Shown in pieces: positions 5,504 through 5,568 of a DNA stretch of 5,568 nt. Origin of the DNA: Butyricicoccus sp. (GTDB lineage Bacteria; Bacillota; Clostridia; Oscillospirales; Butyricicoccaceae). The translations under genes were made by a program, and so were the position numbers. The stretch lies in contig JAUMSA010000234.1 in the NCBI GenBank assembly GCA_031293105.1, positions 1 through 5,568 of the forward strand. Reading direction: 5' to 3'. The notes under the pieces were generated by a model. It was not told the DNA's origin. It saw only the letters and a list, made by a program, of their open reading frames with translations, and did no database searches. How positions within the stretch are numbered: the stretch's first letter is position 1; the number at the start of each line of letters is the position of its first letter.

Positions 5504-5568
5504 GGTGTGCGGTGAATTATACTATCAAGTGCAACACTTTAGGAAAATAAAAAGAAGTTCATACAGAA
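5504..5568. other. AT-rich non-coding right edge with a small inverted repeat
   Basis: After the terminator the sequence becomes AT-rich and holds no gene. It contains AAGTG (5527-5531), CAA, CACTT (5535-5539), a five-base inverted repeat with a three-base spacer. On the minus strand a TATAAT-like hexamer is present near 5515-5520 but lacks a good -35 partner. It may be the edge of the next gene's leader or of a mobile element; the window ends before this can be settled. Confidence 0.3.

Noticed and set aside
1..5568. CRISPR array, tRNA, rRNA or riboswitch
   Set aside because: I saw no regularly spaced direct repeats, no tRNA-like cloverleaf sequence and no cobalamin-riboswitch-like box in the short intergenic regions. 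A cobalamin riboswitch would be of interest given the methyltransferase, but the leader of that operon is not in the window.

Overview
The window looks like a stretch of chromosome from a GC-rich, Gram-positive, gut-type Clostridia bacterium (Oscillospirales or Butyricicoccus-like is my best guess). I base this on purine-rich ribosome binding sites, sigma-A-type promoters in AT-rich gaps between GC-rich genes, and the gene families: a URO-D/MtaA-like methyltransferase, a PocR-like AraC regulator, a DUF1846 protein, and a BspA-type LRR protein with a copper-amine-oxidase-like stalk domain. The taxonomy is inferred from family distribution, not proven.

Layout. There are four complete genes. (1) 17-1051, plus strand: an MtaA/CmuA-type methyltransferase of the uroporphyrinogen decarboxylase superfamily, with the zinc-binding H-x-C...C ligands. 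It starts 16 bases from the left edge with only a ribosome binding site in front, so it is probably the last gene of a corrinoid/methyl-transfer operon lying off the window. (2) 1110-2303, minus strand: an AraC-family activator with a PocR-like N-terminal sensor domain, convergent to gene 1. A bidirectional hairpin terminator lies between the two genes, with a second GC-rich hairpin abutting the regulator's stop codon. (3) 2393-3877, minus strand: a DUF1846 (UPF0371) protein of unknown biochemical role, transcribed from a clear promoter at 3919-3947. A hairpin with an imperfect T-tract separates it from the downstream regulator gene, so the two may be partly cotranscribed. (4) 4069-5457, plus strand: a secreted protein with about eleven BspA-type LRR_5 repeats and a C-terminal duplicated stalk domain. 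It is a self-contained unit with its own consensus promoter (4006-4035) and a strong terminator (5471-5503).

How they may work together. PocR-type sensors are known from cobalamin/propanediol control (PocR), and MtaA-type proteins move methyl groups between corrinoid proteins and a thiol acceptor. A PocR-like regulator next to an MtaA-like enzyme therefore suggests a locally regulated corrinoid methyltransferase pathway, but the promoter it would act on is outside the window. The DUF1846 and LRR genes are divergently transcribed from a 191-base shared intergenic region and have no obvious functional tie to the methyltransferase. The right edge (5504-5568) is AT-rich and non-coding, with a small inverted repeat.

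For three genes I chose starts downstream of the longest possible reading frame. In each case a good ribosome binding site, a promoter position or a hairpin argues for the shorter protein. I did not find a clearly new defence or mobile system. The most interesting items are the methyltransferase/PocR-like pairing, the uncharacterised DUF1846 protein with its near-P-loop, and the LRR-plus-stalk surface protein.
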